64,000 nt of DNA from Patiria pectinifera (GCA_029964075.1 CM057135.1:28261366-28325365); one strand, 5' to 3'. Counted from the stretch's first letter, positions 42,101-48,362 are shown. Program-made: numbers and translations. Notes: generated by a model not told the origin, from the letters alone.

Positions 42101-45100
42101 TTTTGCCAACTTTTGGAAACTTTGCAAAACAAATTTTCCAGTTGATTTTGCTCACTTTAGCGACCAGCACATGAAGGTTTAAACAAACGAGATCATTGAT
42201 GTAATAGCGAAGATCAAACAACGTTTGTCGACAGACTGAACATGACTTCTGAACTTCACGTTCTCATGAGAATCAAGGCCGTGGCCTTATAGAGGGTGAC
42301 AAACCGGTATGTTGCCGCGTGATTAATGTACCACATTTGTTCACCATGTCAAGTCAGCCGAGTGGTCGACATTCCCAGACGGTATCTCATTATATCTCCT
42401 GCACTTTAAGTTTCCATCGACACATCATATCTGTTTTTTTTTTATTTGAAGAACTTGTTAATGATTGTGGATTTTGAGTGACAGCAAGCGGAGTAAAATG
42501 ACTAATTTTATTCAATAACTCGACACGAAATCAATAATCTGACGGTGTTTTGACTAACAAGGACAGTGACACTTCAAGTATTATCGACTCTGTATATTTG
42601 TATAACATCACCTCACAATCAATCGTGTAAAAAAGTCCAGGAAACGCAAACGAGAAATTTTAATAGGCTTGAAAAAGGCACAGAGCAACTTGTACGTGCC
42701 ATTTCAGTAATATGCCTGAATGGTAATTTGTGTATTGTAACAAATCAATCGTGACAAAACACACAGTTTACGACTGTAATCCAAAAACAGGTATTTTTGT
42801 CAGTGGAACAGATAATTACTGTTGCATGTCAATTCCAACCATCAATGTACATGCAGTAGCCCGAAACAACTGATTCAGATGCGGCACAAATCTAACCAAT
42901 ATTAAACTTTGAAATGCATTTTTTTTCAGAAACTAAGTTTACATACTGAATTTAGATACATTCAGTGTGTTGTGCATGTATGGATGATAATATCTATTTG
43001 CTAAGACGTGTATATTATTTGAAGTAAGTCACAATAGACAAGTTTGACCCCTTTCAACTTGTGAAGGATACCATTCGTACAATTTTTGCTACCGATTTGT
43101 CATTCTGACCTCACCACAAAGAGGATGGCACTCCCCCTCAGCTTAGAAAGACCACAGAAAGACTGACAACAATGCTGTGCCCTGACAAACGTGACCCTGA
43201 CATTATCGTGCTCTAGAGTATCCCTGTCAGTCTAGACGGAGGTGTCTGTGTGGTGACCCTCAATTCTCTGACGTACATCCACCTGTTCAGCTGGCAAGTG
43301 GTTTCTTGAGGAAAACATCAACAACTTACCTCCCCCCCCATCAAAACAAAAGTCTTTGATATTTGAGTACATGTCATTGGTTTTTTCTTTTACTTGTGAT
43401 GGCCATCGGTCGTCTTGATCATGTTTTTAGAAAAATGTGGTGTATAGGCTGTTTTGATAACAAAACTAACAATTTTTACCAGTGACAAAAGCAGCCTACT
43501 CTTCATATGAGTTCAAATAATAGTTTGGGTTTTATTTTAAAGAAAAAGGATTAAGGAAAAAGGAACATATATGTGTACAACAGGTTGTAAGTCAGACATG
43601 CCTGCACTACAGGGACGATAATAGCCCTTCAAATGATCAACTTGACATTGACACAAATAAACTGCGGATGTGGTATTTACATGAATTCCTTAATGGTTCA
43701 CTAGGCCTTTAAGGTGAATGGTGAACATGTCGTAAACGTGGAATGAACCCACATCCCACGCCCACGGCTTCCATGTTAACTTCCCAGCTACGTTTTACCA
43801 ATTGCAGACAAGTTTATTAGCTCATCATCAAATAAACCACAAACCGGATCTATTTCAACGACATCACACTATAAAGATACGTGCAATTAAATTTTCTTTT
43901 TGGCAAACTTGAATTATACATGTTCACGTAACGGAAGACTCCATATCAAAAATGCCCAGTTTAAGATTTTGGGGGTGCCTATTCAGTTAGTGTTTAGTCA
44001 GGTTATTTAGATACAAGTTAACTCTCTGTGTACAATTGTTGGATGTATTGGCTTAGAACAGTGTTTCTGTGGAAATAAAGAGCAAGACATCAATGATGCA
44101 TCGTTATAATTCTGTCTCATTAAGCCAATTAATTCAACCACCAAAGATTTTAAAGCAGTACGACAATATAACAGCCATACATGTTAATTAGGGACTGTTA
44201 AAAATGATGGGTACATGACACATACAGTGAACTCTTGATAAGTCAAACCTCAAGGGAACAGGTTCAAAATTGGACTTACGCAGATTTTTGAGTTAAGCAA
44301 GGTTGTAAATCATTGTTATACAAACTGAAGGCAATGGATTCTTTGTTTGACTTAACAGTTGTTTTGAGTTATCAGAGTTTGACTTATTGAGATTTCACTG
44401 AACACAAACATGTGCCGCTCGGTAAAAGTTGCTTGTTAAATTACCAATTTTGTGGTTATTTTATCCAGCACAATTTAAGCAATATGTGCAGTTCATATTA
44501 AAATTTGTGATGTAGATACATGTACAAGGGCTTAATGAGGTACCCACACATCGATATAATCGGCATGTTTCTGAGCCAAATACGTGTACAATGCATCATT
44601 TTTAAAGGCCCCTCCATGTATTATGTTACAGACACATATCATAGATATGTAACCTTGAATGTTATTTCAAACCAAGGAAGAAAATAGAACAAGCTTCCTG
44701 ACGTTTCATATTCAACTACTGGTTTGCCAAGGCAATGGGCTTAACAAATTGTGTTCCTGATATTGACCTTGTTATTATTCAAAGGAAATTCACAGTGGTA
44801 TACTGTGACATTGATACTGGTTAGGCCACAGGATGGTTGGGGAAACTTCTCCTTGGAACACCCCTGGAGTTAGTGATAAAATATCACCTTTGGCCAAACA
44901 CAGAAAGTGATCATCATGTAGAACAGTAGGCTTCAAGGCACAAAACCAAGGCCACCCAGGGGGTGAGGATCAAGTTTTGTTGTCACTAAAACAAGGCCAT
45001 CAGCCAAGCCCAAGTACAGAAAGTCATAAAAGGAACAAGGCCGCGCCAAAGTCTTGTAAAATGTAGGTGGTATGAAAAGTAGATTTTGGTATAATCTTTT

Positions 45101-48036
45101 AAGTTTGGAGGGCATCATGACTAAGACTTGAAGAATATACAAACGAAGACTATTTCAGGCACGGAAATCTTAAAAGATATAACAGGAAAATCCTTTCCCT
45201 CTTTTTGTGGCGGTATCTTGATTTATTTGGTTAATTTTGAAACAATCACTTTTCTTTACAATTCATTAGTGAAATAACAAAAATGAAGACAAAATGCTGA
45301 CTCATGCACCACCATCTGTATGAATACAGCATCAGTACCATATTCAAAGTCTTGTCAAAGAGCAAACAGAGCCTAGACAAGCTAATGGTGACAGCAAGTC
45401 AATCAGTCACCACATCTCCCCCTAGACTAAACTACAGCACTGGAACCCAATTAATTGGTGACTGATGATATAAGGCCAAATATACAACTTGATTCTAAGA
45501 CTAATTAGTTAAACTAAAATGTGCCATCAGCAGACATAAAATAAACAGGAATAACACGCCTGGCATAAATAGCAACTAAGCGGTTTTTATAATCATCCTT
45601 GTTGGACATTTCTCAGTGAACAAAAAGTCGGAAATATAAGTTTTGTCACGGAACTTTTCGGTTCAATTTGATAGGCCTGTATACCTCACTTGGGAACACT
45701 GTAAGAAATAACGAGAGCGCAAGCACTGAAACTCCTGAAACCCCAAAAATAAAAGTTGCACTTCGCCAGATTTTCAACGGGCATTGCAACACACAACTGA
45801 ATGCAATGATGCAGGCCCCACATTCAATTGTGTGCTTCAGCGCTTGCGCTCTCATTATTTCTCACACAGTCTTCCCAAGTGAGGCATCAAATTGAACCAG
45901 AAAGTTTCTGTGACACAACGTATATTTCAGACTTTTGTTTGTTCACCGAGAAATATCCAAACAAGGATGATTTATATAAACCACTCAGTTTGTTGCTGTG
46001 TTGCAGGTGTATATAAGTGTCCGACCACCTGTAAATATAGACACCTACATTTAAACCGAGTCATGTGTACATATTTAATGAAAGCTACACTGAAACGATC
46101 CATGGCCTAACACCCCAACAAAAATCTGAGGCCATTTACTTTAAAAAAACAAACTTGAGTTTCATTTCAAACGATAACTTTTAGCTTCACAACTTCGGAA
46201 CTGGTAACCGGGAAGCAAAATTGCCTGCACATTTAACAGCCCCCTAATTTACCGCTTTATCAGCCCATCAAGTAAAAATCAAACATTGACTGGGTTGTTC
46301 GCCAAACTATGCTGATTGTGGGGCCCAGTCGTGGTTATCTTGAAAACTTTTAGTTGGCCAGCAACCGGTAAAGGGTTAGGTCTCCACTCATTTGGTGGCT
46401 TTTTGGCCAAACATAATTAAGTAATAAACTGAACTCTGTACCATTCTATTTGAAGAGTTCTTGGTGGTCTGTGCAAAGTTAACTTTGGGGAACATTTGTA
46501 AGGTATACTGCTCACTGGACTTTAGTTACATCAAACGGCAACTCAGCATTTTGCTACGAACATTTTGTTTTTGCTTAGGAGATTTTTTTTATTGTAGAGT
46601 GACTCTTGTAGATACAAACACTGTTCATACAAATTCTGGTTATAGCAAAAAGCCTTGGTCCCAACTGTGTATTTATGTGCACAATGAATGGGACCAGCAC
46701 TCCACTTAATACAAACTTAATACCAACTGATATAACAAAACATGTTGGCTAGGTCCGGTTGAGTTTGTATTAAGGAAAGTCGACTATTATTAAATATTAC
46801 TTCTGGACTATCTGCGGTACTGCAGAAGTCAAATATGTACATCTGAATTGTACACCTAATAACAAAATGATAAGGATATTATCTCTCAAAGTTGTGATAG
46901 GTGCCTATGCAAGGTCAAAGTTAGACGGAAATTGTTGACAAAAAATGAAAAACTCTGACATAAAGGTTAAAAATACAGATGACTTTAAAATGATCTCAAA
47001 ACCTGTAGCAAACAAAAGAAAAGCAGTAGTAATAGAATAATCACAGGGTTTTTTTTAATGGTAGGGCCACTGGCCGGTTAGCAGACAGTAGAGTTCTGTG
47101 AATTATTGTTGTATTATTTCCAGTTGAATTGTCTTTAAAATAGCCAAGGCTCCTGTAACAACGCAAGTTACAGACAGACGATAGAAACCAAAGCTGCACT
47201 GTTATGGATGTGCCTTATTAGAGAACACACACTAGGAAAAGATGGTCATGACTGTACAGTAAACGGGAAGTGCAGTTCAAGTAAAATACCACATGAAATT
47301 GAACTTTTAAAGTTCAACAACCCCATTTCTTTTAACCCAATGCATTAGTTCCTGCTAATCTCAAAAACCTCCTCCCTTACCAACATGTATTACAGCAGTA
47401 GATTTGAGGTCTCCCAGAAGGTCGGGTTTTAATAAATACAAAGTTTTAACACCCATGCAAGGGGATGAAATTAGACACAACAATTGCCCCAAACAAAATA
47501 AACTGCCACAATCAATTTTCAGAAATATACGCCATGTGTAAAATTTCTCACTATGTTTTACATAAATTTCGAGTACACAATTTGATTATTGAGGACAAAT
47601 GTTTTTTAAGTGGTTAGAAAATGTCTGATGTCGGACCGTACTTTCACTGTGTGCAATTGAACTTACCTTCAGCCAGCTTGCGAGTATACTCCTCATTCTC
47701 ACAGATGTATTCCAGCCCAGCCTTGGAGTTCATGACCGCCTTGATGCAATTCACCACCTCGATCTGCAGGTAAGCCTGGGCCATGTTCATCCCGCGGCTG
47801 GACAGTCGCACCACCGACTCCAGCAGCACATCCAACCCATCCAGCTCCAAGAACCGCTGCAGCCATTCCTTGTCGCTGTTGGCGATGCGCTTCTTCAGAC
47901 CCGTGTAGTTGTTGAGCGTGGGCAGTTGGAGCAGCCGGATGCACAGTTCGGGCTCCGCATTCTCCAGGTTGGCCCCGAAGTCCACCAGGTCCTCGCGGTT
48001 GGCCTGGCTGACCTTCTTGGCAAACTTCTTGAACAT
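5675..48036 (-). CDS. INF2: INF2-type inverted formin (complete, 16 coding exons)
   Basis: Formin that nucleates and elongates actin filaments; vertebrate INF2 also severs and depolymerises them and acts at the ER, in mitochondrial fission and in vesicle traffic. Exons joined on the minus strand: 48036-47667, 33743-33628, 31760-31567, 26340-26187, 24335-23333, 21573-21419, 17285-17118, 16671-16586, 16374-16274, 16075-16005, 15040-14862, 13807-13687, 13516-13352, 12459-12286, 11873-10362, 6109-5675. Every junction is GT-AG and frame-compatible, giving 5,004 nt (1,667 residues plus stop). Domains by residue: DID/armadillo about 15-280, FH1 403-568, FH2 about 590-980, WH2/DAD-like 1009-1031, disordered tail 1032-1523, polybasic end 1524-1667. 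INF2 rather than DIAPH is indicated by the N-terminal sequence around [13 protein letters not shown], the DID signature [11 protein letters not shown], and the [14 protein letters not shown], all close to human INF2 as I remember it. It is longer than human INF2 (about 1,250 residues) because of the tail. The start ATG has a good context (CACCACCATG). The 5' UTR was not delimited. Confidence 0.93.
8240..8712. mobile_element. Repeat G copy 1 (TIR element)
   Basis: It aligns by eye with 22434-22824 at both ends (around ACTCCCTGTGAAATTATCC and TTTGAACACTTTT). Ends carry CATCATTTGC and its complement. A perfect 22-bp palindrome sits at 8391-8412. No coding capacity. Confidence 0.6.
8852..9117. 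mobile_element. MITE family P copy 1
   Basis: The left end GGGCCCAATTTCATAG and the right end CCATGAAATTGGGCA are inverted repeats. Internal sequence (CTATTTCATGGAGACTAAG) recurs inverted at 17434-17665. Non-coding. Confidence 0.75.
9592..9784. mobile_element. hAT-like MITE with 8-bp duplication
   Basis: A 193-bp element with inverted ends CAGTGTTGTAGTCGAG / CTCGGCTACAACGCTA and internal repeats of CACAAGACC. It is flanked by GCTATTAG (9584-9591) and GCTACTAG (9785-9792), an 8-bp target duplication with one mismatch, the size made by hAT transposases. Confidence 0.75.
10362..11873 (-). CDS. INF2: INF2 exon 15: rest of DAD and long disordered tail
   Basis: Residues 1020-1523. It opens with [12 protein letters not shown], completing the DAD, then a Ser/Arg patch ([18 protein letters not shown]) and about 460 acidic, Pro/Ser/Glu-rich residues without recognisable domain. 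The donor AAG|GTAACT is followed by 12 more in-frame residues ([12 protein letters not shown]) and a stop at 10323, so failure to use the donor would give a slightly different complete C-terminus. Confidence 0.88.
12286..12459 (-). CDS. INF2: INF2 exon 14 (basic helix and first half of WH2/DAD)
   Basis: Residues 962-1019. A charged single helix ([20 protein letters not shown]) is followed by [11 protein letters not shown] at 1009-1019, the leucine-rich half of the WH2-like DAD that binds actin monomers and the DID. The exon breaks exactly between K and G of the DAD, phase 0. Confidence 0.92.
12687..12960. mobile_element. Repeat I copy 1 (uninterrupted)
   Basis: It matches 59125-60005 in segments (TCATCTGAT..GGTGG.TCGTT, CCGCAAAAATAGAA-type, AACAAATAATGAATGTT), except that the 59-kb copy is split by another element. 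It lies in INF2 intron 14. Non-coding. Confidence 0.65.
13019..13200. repeat. Repeat L copy 1
   Basis: It matches about 35650-35850 (AGTGGCACCTGAC, ATCACAGTCGT.TGTGTA, AAGCTATT.AATATT). It is AT-rich and non-coding, in INF2 intron 14. Confidence 0.55.
13352..13516 (-). CDS. INF2: INF2 exon 13 (FH2 end)
   Basis: Residues 907-961, [20 protein letters not shown] through [20 protein letters not shown]. The YFVEDTSK block corresponds to YLCEDAQQ of human INF2 at the end of FH2. Phase 0 both sides. Confidence 0.92.
13687..13807 (-). CDS. INF2: INF2 exon 12 (FH2 coiled coil)
   Basis: Residues 866-906, [20 protein letters not shown] to QEQLQSFIK, a heptad-like amphipathic helix that would belong to the FH2 coiled coil/post region. 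Acceptor GCCTAG, donor AAG|GTCAGT. Confidence 0.9.
14026..14650. mobile_element. MITE family A copy 1, split by a younger element
   Basis: The left end TCATTCTATAAATCTGGGGT and right end ACCCTAAATTTATAGACTGA are inverted repeats. Without the insertion at 14091-14473 it would be about 240 bp, like the copies at 21668-21929 and 40383-40619. It lies in INF2 intron 11. Confidence 0.8.
14091..14473. mobile_element. TTAA-flanked MITE with 140-bp arms
   Basis: A 383-bp near-palindrome: arms 14091-14233 and 14331-14473 are inverted copies starting AGAGGTTGTGGAATGCTCG. It is flanked by TTAA at 14087-14090 and 14474-14477, the target duplication of piggyBac elements. The uninterrupted family-A copy at 21668 shows what the empty site looks like. 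No transposase. Confidence 0.85.
14862..15040 (-). CDS. INF2: INF2 exon 11 (FH2)
   Basis: Residues 807-866, [20 protein letters not shown] and the helix [19 protein letters not shown]. It continues the conserved FH2 block that follows GNxMN. Acceptor GTTGACAG, donor CAAG|GTGAGA. Confidence 0.92.
15290..15752. repeat. Repeat J copy 1
   Basis: About 460 bp that matches 50890-51362 along its length (TTGTTACACTGACCTGTTT, CACCAGGTGC, TTTGCAAATATTGTAT). Same orientation, no coding capacity; lies in INF2 intron 10. Confidence 0.65.
16005..16075 (-). CDS. INF2: INF2 exon 10 (FH2, GNFMN)
   Basis: Residues 783-806, [20 protein letters not shown] and FMNS. The GNFMN motif at 801-805 is the FH2 signature helix (GNxMN). 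Donor TCT|GTAAGC. Confidence 0.92.
16274..16374 (-). CDS. INF2: INF2 exon 9 (FH2)
   Basis: Residues 749-783, [20 protein letters not shown] to LQKACK, equivalent to YQLRIECMLL of human INF2. Acceptor CATGCAG, donor AAAG|GTGGGT. Confidence 0.9.
16586..16671 (-). CDS. INF2: INF2 exon 8 (FH2)
   Basis: Residues 721-749, [20 protein letters not shown] to YLMLTGV, matching the human stretch on AxRAKLASADHFYLLLL. Acceptor TTTATAG, donor GTGAGT. Confidence 0.9.
17118..17285 (-). CDS. INF2: INF2 exon 7 (FH2 knob)
   Basis: Residues 665-720, [19 protein letters not shown] onward to LRVFPEKDE. The NIFLKQF motif contains the Ile (residue 678) that is invariant in formin FH2 domains and whose mutation blocks actin assembly in other formins. 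Phase 0 on both sides. Confidence 0.92.
17434..17665. mobile_element. MITE family P copy 2
   Basis: It begins GGGCCAAATTTCATGACGCT and ends at AGTCTCCATGAAATAGATGG, the latter matching an internal part of copy 1 in reverse. Lies in INF2 intron 6. Confidence 0.6.
17666..19547 (-). other. INF2: INF2 intron 6, central part, nothing specific seen
   Basis: AT-rich intron sequence with no open frame of coding character, no clear repeat boundary and no RNA gene that I can support. Confidence 0.5.
19548..19706. mobile_element. Pogo/Tigger-like MITE in a TA site
   Basis: A 159-bp element with ends CAGTCGAATAATACACAAAT and GTATTAACGAGACTCGATTG, flanked by TA on both sides. The CAGTCGA... termini and TA duplication are typical of pogo-type Tc1/mariner elements. 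It shares internal sequence (GTCCCAACTGTG, AATGAATGGGA) with 46597-46785. Confidence 0.75.
19750..21307 (-). other. INF2: INF2 intron 6, left of exon 6
   Basis: Non-coding. A short inverted pair, AACCAGTTTGCGCC near 20393 and GTGAACTGGTTAG near 20515, may mark a small element of about 135 bp; the boundaries are uncertain. I see nothing else. Confidence 0.4.
21419..21573 (-). CDS. INF2: INF2 exon 6 (FH2 lasso/linker)
   Basis: Residues 613-664, [16 protein letters not shown] through [20 protein letters not shown], corresponding to the FH2 lasso/linker region. The acceptor is TGCACAG; the donor CCACAGAG|GTGAAA leaves phase 0. Confidence 0.9.
21668..21929. mobile_element. MITE family A copy 2 (uninterrupted)
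   Basis: The left end TCATTCCATAAATTTGGGGT and the right end GGACCCTAAGATT...GAATGA are inverted. The interior matches copy 1 on both sides of the younger insertion (CTACCTACCCAACACAT..AAA, TGAATGGCAAAT). Confidence 0.8.
22434..22824. mobile_element. Repeat G copy 2 with 22-bp TIRs
   Basis: It starts AAGGCATATAGGATCATTTG and ends CAAATGATCCTATAATGCCT, nearly perfect inverted ends. About 390 bp, no open frame. Lies in INF2 intron 5. Confidence 0.75.
23333..24335 (-). CDS. INF2: INF2 exon 5: linker, FH1 and first residues of FH2
   Basis: Residues 279-612. After a helical linker ([20 protein letters not shown]...) and an acidic spacer, residues 403-568 form FH1: proline runs of 5-7 separated by GMGG, with eleven GMGG and one GMEG spacers. 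FH1 binds profilin-actin and feeds FH2. The exon ends with [15 protein letters not shown], the start of FH2 whose Trp (about residue 597) belongs to the lasso that links FH2 dimers. The donor is ACTG|GTGAGT. Confidence 0.92.
23467..23890 (-). repeat. INF2: Coding minisatellite that builds FH1 (36-bp unit, 72-bp higher order)
   Basis: In frame, units [12 protein letters not shown] and [12 protein letters not shown] alternate at least three times, so a 72-bp dimer is the real repeat unit; three variant units follow toward the C-terminal side. Third-position identity between dimers is high, suggesting recent expansion. The plus strand is G-rich. Confidence 0.85.
24490..24575 (-). mobile_element. 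SINE A fragment (tRNA-derived)
   Basis: On the minus strand GTAAGATGTCTGCATTAGTA leads to a B-box-like GGGTTCAAGTCC, the same arrangement as the SINE A copies at 54 and 60 kb. It is degenerate and truncated. Confidence 0.5.
25244..25942. mobile_element. hAT-like non-autonomous element, GGGTCGGGT-rich ends
   Basis: A 699-bp element. Terminal inverted repeats TAATGATGTGCA...TGCACATCATTA are followed inward by arrays of CGACCCGACC-type repeats. Perfect 8-bp target duplications TTGCACGG flank it at 25236-25243 and 25943-25950. The interior has no transposase. It lies in INF2 intron 4. Confidence 0.88.
26187..26340 (-). CDS. INF2: INF2 exon 4 (end of DID)
   Basis: Residues 227-278: a very acidic helix-rich segment, [20 protein letters not shown], ending in [10 protein letters not shown]. 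The acceptor is CTCTCAG. The donor AAAAAG|GTTCAA has a poor match to the consensus after GT, so this splice site may be weak. Confidence 0.9.
27200..28340 (-). other. INF2: INF2 intron 3, unassigned part
   Basis: Mostly AT-rich. At about 27305-27410 there is a tract of imperfect TTGACAATGACAGT-like repeats. I see no exon. Confidence 0.4.
28341..28610. mobile_element. TTAA-flanked MITE (piggyBac-like)
   Basis: It lies between TTAA at 28341-28344 and 28607-28610. Ends are CCTCCCTTACCCC and, inverted, CCCTAACCCTGCTGAATCC. The interior repeats CTGCTGAATCCAACA four times with variation. A related arrangement is at 55929-56238. Confidence 0.65.
28640..28850 (+). promoter_or_regulatory. Promoter-like CpG-rich island inside an INF2 intron
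   Basis: On the plus strand an inverted CCAAT (CCTATTGG, 28650), an E-box context GTCACGTGGG (28660), a CACCAATA (28721), a nearly perfect palindrome ACGCGCGCAGTATGCACTGC continuing to GCACGT (28743-28770), then CTATAAAAGGAG (28777) and, 55 bp later, ATGGCC. The composition is much richer in CpG than the neighbours. It could be a core promoter of an antisense or intronic transcript or of a lost mobile element; no gene body is recognised downstream. Confidence 0.35.
28971..29076. mobile_element. Small foldback/MITE
   Basis: 106 bp with inverted arms CAAGTACGTTTAAAACTGGC and GCCGGTTAGG-complement (GGCTTTAAACATACTTG). The centre is GC-rich. It lies just downstream of the promoter-like island. 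Confidence 0.6.
29100..31308 (-). other. INF2: INF2 intron 3, right part
   Basis: AT-rich intron with poly-A/T tracts; I see no exon, RNA gene or bounded repeat here. Confidence 0.4.
31309..31513. mobile_element. MITE family C copy 1
   Basis: Inverted ends GGAAAAAATGTTGCAACCTG and CAGGTTGCAACCCTTTTT. The interior (TGTACAAAGTCTATGGAGAG, GAAATGTTTCTCAGTCCCAG) recurs in reverse at 49675-49883 and 49299-49512. It ends about 50 bp before INF2 exon 3. Confidence 0.82.
31567..31760 (-). CDS. INF2: INF2 exon 3 (DID core, [11 protein letters not shown])
   Basis: Residues 163-227, from [18 protein letters not shown] to [10 protein letters not shown]. It corresponds to the part of human INF2 in which most kidney-disease (FSGS) substitutions lie. 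The exon ends with two bases of an Arg codon completed by exon 4. The donor is GTAAGT. Confidence 0.93.
32011..32092. repeat. Short tandem repeat ATAGGTTTGCCA
   Basis: Four copies of ATAGGTTTGCCA separated by short spacers; two are directly adjacent. Confidence 0.7.
33296..33610. repeat. G-rich minisatellite next to INF2 exon 2
   Basis: Imperfect units of GTGGTGGGGGAGTGCAGGGG-type on the plus strand. It starts 18 bp inside intron 2, immediately after the exon 2 donor. In the INF2 transcript it is C-rich; the other strand is strongly G-quadruplex-prone. Confidence 0.8.
33628..33743 (-). CDS. INF2: INF2 exon 2 (armadillo region)
   Basis: Residues 124-162, [20 protein letters not shown] and onward to ALENYK. 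The acceptor is ATATAG; the donor AAG|GTAAGAG is followed within 20 bases by a C-rich (minus strand) minisatellite. It matches the human segment ALDTSN...VFELLAALC. Confidence 0.93.
34822..34911. repeat. 45-bp tandem duplication
   Basis: Two adjacent, almost identical 45-bp units beginning AACCCAACGAATAAAGGC. The near identity suggests a recent slippage or duplication. Confidence 0.85.
35440..35850. repeat. Repeat L copy 2 with ATTCAAAT tract
   Basis: The right part matches 13019-13200. The left part (TCGAATA..TTAGTATTTGATTA, GACCAAATATTCG) is roughly inverted to the right end, which closes in a run of CAAATATT repeats. Confidence 0.5.
36480..36670. repeat. 111-bp imperfect tandem duplication
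   Basis: TTTTACTCTGCATTTCGTAT at 36490 and TTTTACTCTACATTCAGTAT at 36601 begin matching units, each preceded by a poly-G run and followed by TATTCATAT..TACAATATTCA. Confidence 0.7.
37265..37310. repeat. Poly-G / poly-C inverted pair
   Basis: A run of 12-13 G is followed 14 bp later by about 14 C. It could form a long hairpin and sits directly against the Harbinger-like element. Length may be affected by sequencing of homopolymers. Confidence 0.6.
37320..37691. mobile_element. PIF/Harbinger-like MITE copy 1
   Basis: A 372-bp element with inverted ends GGCCAAAAAAAAAAAGTCTC and GAGACTTTTTTTTTTTTGGC, then TGGTTTCTGGTAT / ATACCAGAAACC inside. TAA flanks both ends (37317-37319, 37692-37694), the 3-bp TWA duplication of PIF/Harbinger transposases. 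No open frame. Confidence 0.85.
38301..38607. mobile_element. MITE with GGGCGTCRAT ends
   Basis: GGGCGTCAATCGC at the left is inverted relative to CCATCGACGCCC at the right, 307 bp apart. No target duplication was clear. Confidence 0.55.
40110..40378 (-). mobile_element. SINE B copy 1 (tRNA-derived)
   Basis: On the minus strand the element begins at 40378 with GGGGAGTCAGGTTGGCGTAG (A-box-like TTGGCGTAGCGG), then a B-box-like GGGTTCGATTCC. A body shared with 55284-55480 follows (GATTGGGTTTTCAGTCCCTA, ATTCCGTGGGTTTTC, AAACTGTAATTTCTTC), and it ends in an AAATAAATAATAAATAAA-type tail at 40110-40135. Confidence 0.82.
40383..40619. mobile_element. MITE family A copy 3
   Basis: TCATTCTATAAATCCGGGGT at the left pairs with ACCCCAACTTTTATGAATGA at the right. 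The interior matches the other copies. It abuts the 5' end of SINE B copy 1. Confidence 0.8.
41031..41256. mobile_element. Repeat K copy 1 (uninterrupted)
   Basis: It matches 57297-57845 on both sides of an insertion in that copy (GAGCTTTTAAGAGCTCAGTG, TAATTAGATATCATGGT). Ends TTGGGCAATTCC / inverted TGGGCAAACAGGCAAT. Confidence 0.75.
41366..41653. mobile_element. hAT-like MITE with CAAGGGCGGATCCAG ends
   Basis: 288 bp. Inverted ends CAAGGGCGGATCCAG / CTGGATCCGCCCTTG with A-rich and T-rich interior. Perfect 8-bp duplications GACCTATA at 41358-41365 and 41654-41661. Non-coding. Confidence 0.9.
41773..42000. mobile_element. MITE family P copy 3
   Basis: Full-length with near-perfect inverted ends GGGCCCAATTTTATGGCTCT and AGAGCCATGCAATTGGGCCC. 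Direct repeats of GTAAGCAGGTATTTTC lie near the right end. Confidence 0.85.
42140..44220 (-). other. INF2: INF2 intron 1, unassigned part
   Basis: Non-coding AT-rich sequence. I see no exon and no bounded repeat here. Intron 1 is 13.9 kb in all, a usual place for regulatory sequence, but I cannot point to any. Confidence 0.4.
44225..44400. mobile_element. Pogo/Tigger-like MITE
   Basis: 176 bp with inverted ends CAGTGAACTCTTGATAAGTC and GACTTATTGAGATTTCACTG. TA precedes the left end; the right flank is AA, one base from TA. Confidence 0.75.
45553..46012. mobile_element. Foldback element with arms of about 175 bp
   Basis: A long imperfect palindrome. The left arm (45553-45735) contains GGTTCAATTTGATAGGCCTG and CGAGAGCGCAAGCACTGAA; the right arm (45830-46012) contains their complements in reverse order. 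The loop is about 95 bp. Arm identity is visibly high near the centre and lower outward. Confidence 0.8.
46597..46785. mobile_element. Pogo-like MITE, relative of 19548-19706
   Basis: Ends GAGTGACTCTTGTAGATACA and GTATTAAGGAAAGTCGAC with TA nearby. It shares GGTCCCAACTGTG and AATGAATGGGACC with the 19.5-kb element. Confidence 0.65.
47667..48036 (-). CDS. INF2: INF2 exon 1: start codon and N-terminal armadillo region
   Basis: It encodes residues 1-123 plus one base of the next codon. It begins [16 protein letters not shown] and runs through [15 protein letters not shown], a conserved INF2 N-terminal stretch. The donor is GAAG|GTAAGT. The basic N-terminus is shorter than that of the human protein. 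It is followed by the longest intron of the gene, 13.9 kb. Confidence 0.93.
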
Positions 48037-48194
48037 GGTGGTGGTGTTGTGAGATGGAACTTGTCGTTCCGATTTAACTCCCTTGTGTTACAACAGCCAC
48101 ATGGCTCTTAAAAAAACTAAGAGCTGCAATGACAACAAACAGGAATTTCATTAAGTTTCCTGAAAACTCTGAGGTTACTCCGTATTTTGTCGCA

Positions 48195-48362
48195 CAATTG
48201 GCAAGCACATCTCAACATTTTCACACAGATAAGGACATAGTGAGAGTTTGCAGTAACAACATGAGGAAGAATCTCTTTATGAGATGTGTTGTTCTGAAAA
48301 GAACTGGTTGGTTGTGAAACTCGACGTTCCGATCAGTATGCTCGGATGGTCTTCAGGAGAAA
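48195..48362 (-). mobile_element. Dispersed repeat with hammerhead-like core and histone-like stem-loop, copy 1
   Basis: On the minus strand it reads CTCCTGAAGACC (48359 down), a stem CCGA...TCGG, GAACGTCGAG, then AGTTCTTTTCAGAAC and about 90 bp ending near CTGCAAACTCTCAC. CUGAAGA plus GAA followed by CGUC has the order of a hammerhead ribozyme core (CUGANGA - stem II - GAA). The same sequence from ACGTCGAG onward recurs at the window end. It lies 160-330 bp upstream of the INF2 start codon. Confidence 0.6.

Noticed and set aside
5675-48036. Diaphanous (DIAPH) formin as identity
   Set aside because: The DID sequence, the short N-terminus and the WH2-like DAD fit INF2 better, and no DIAPH-type GTPase-binding region precedes the DID.
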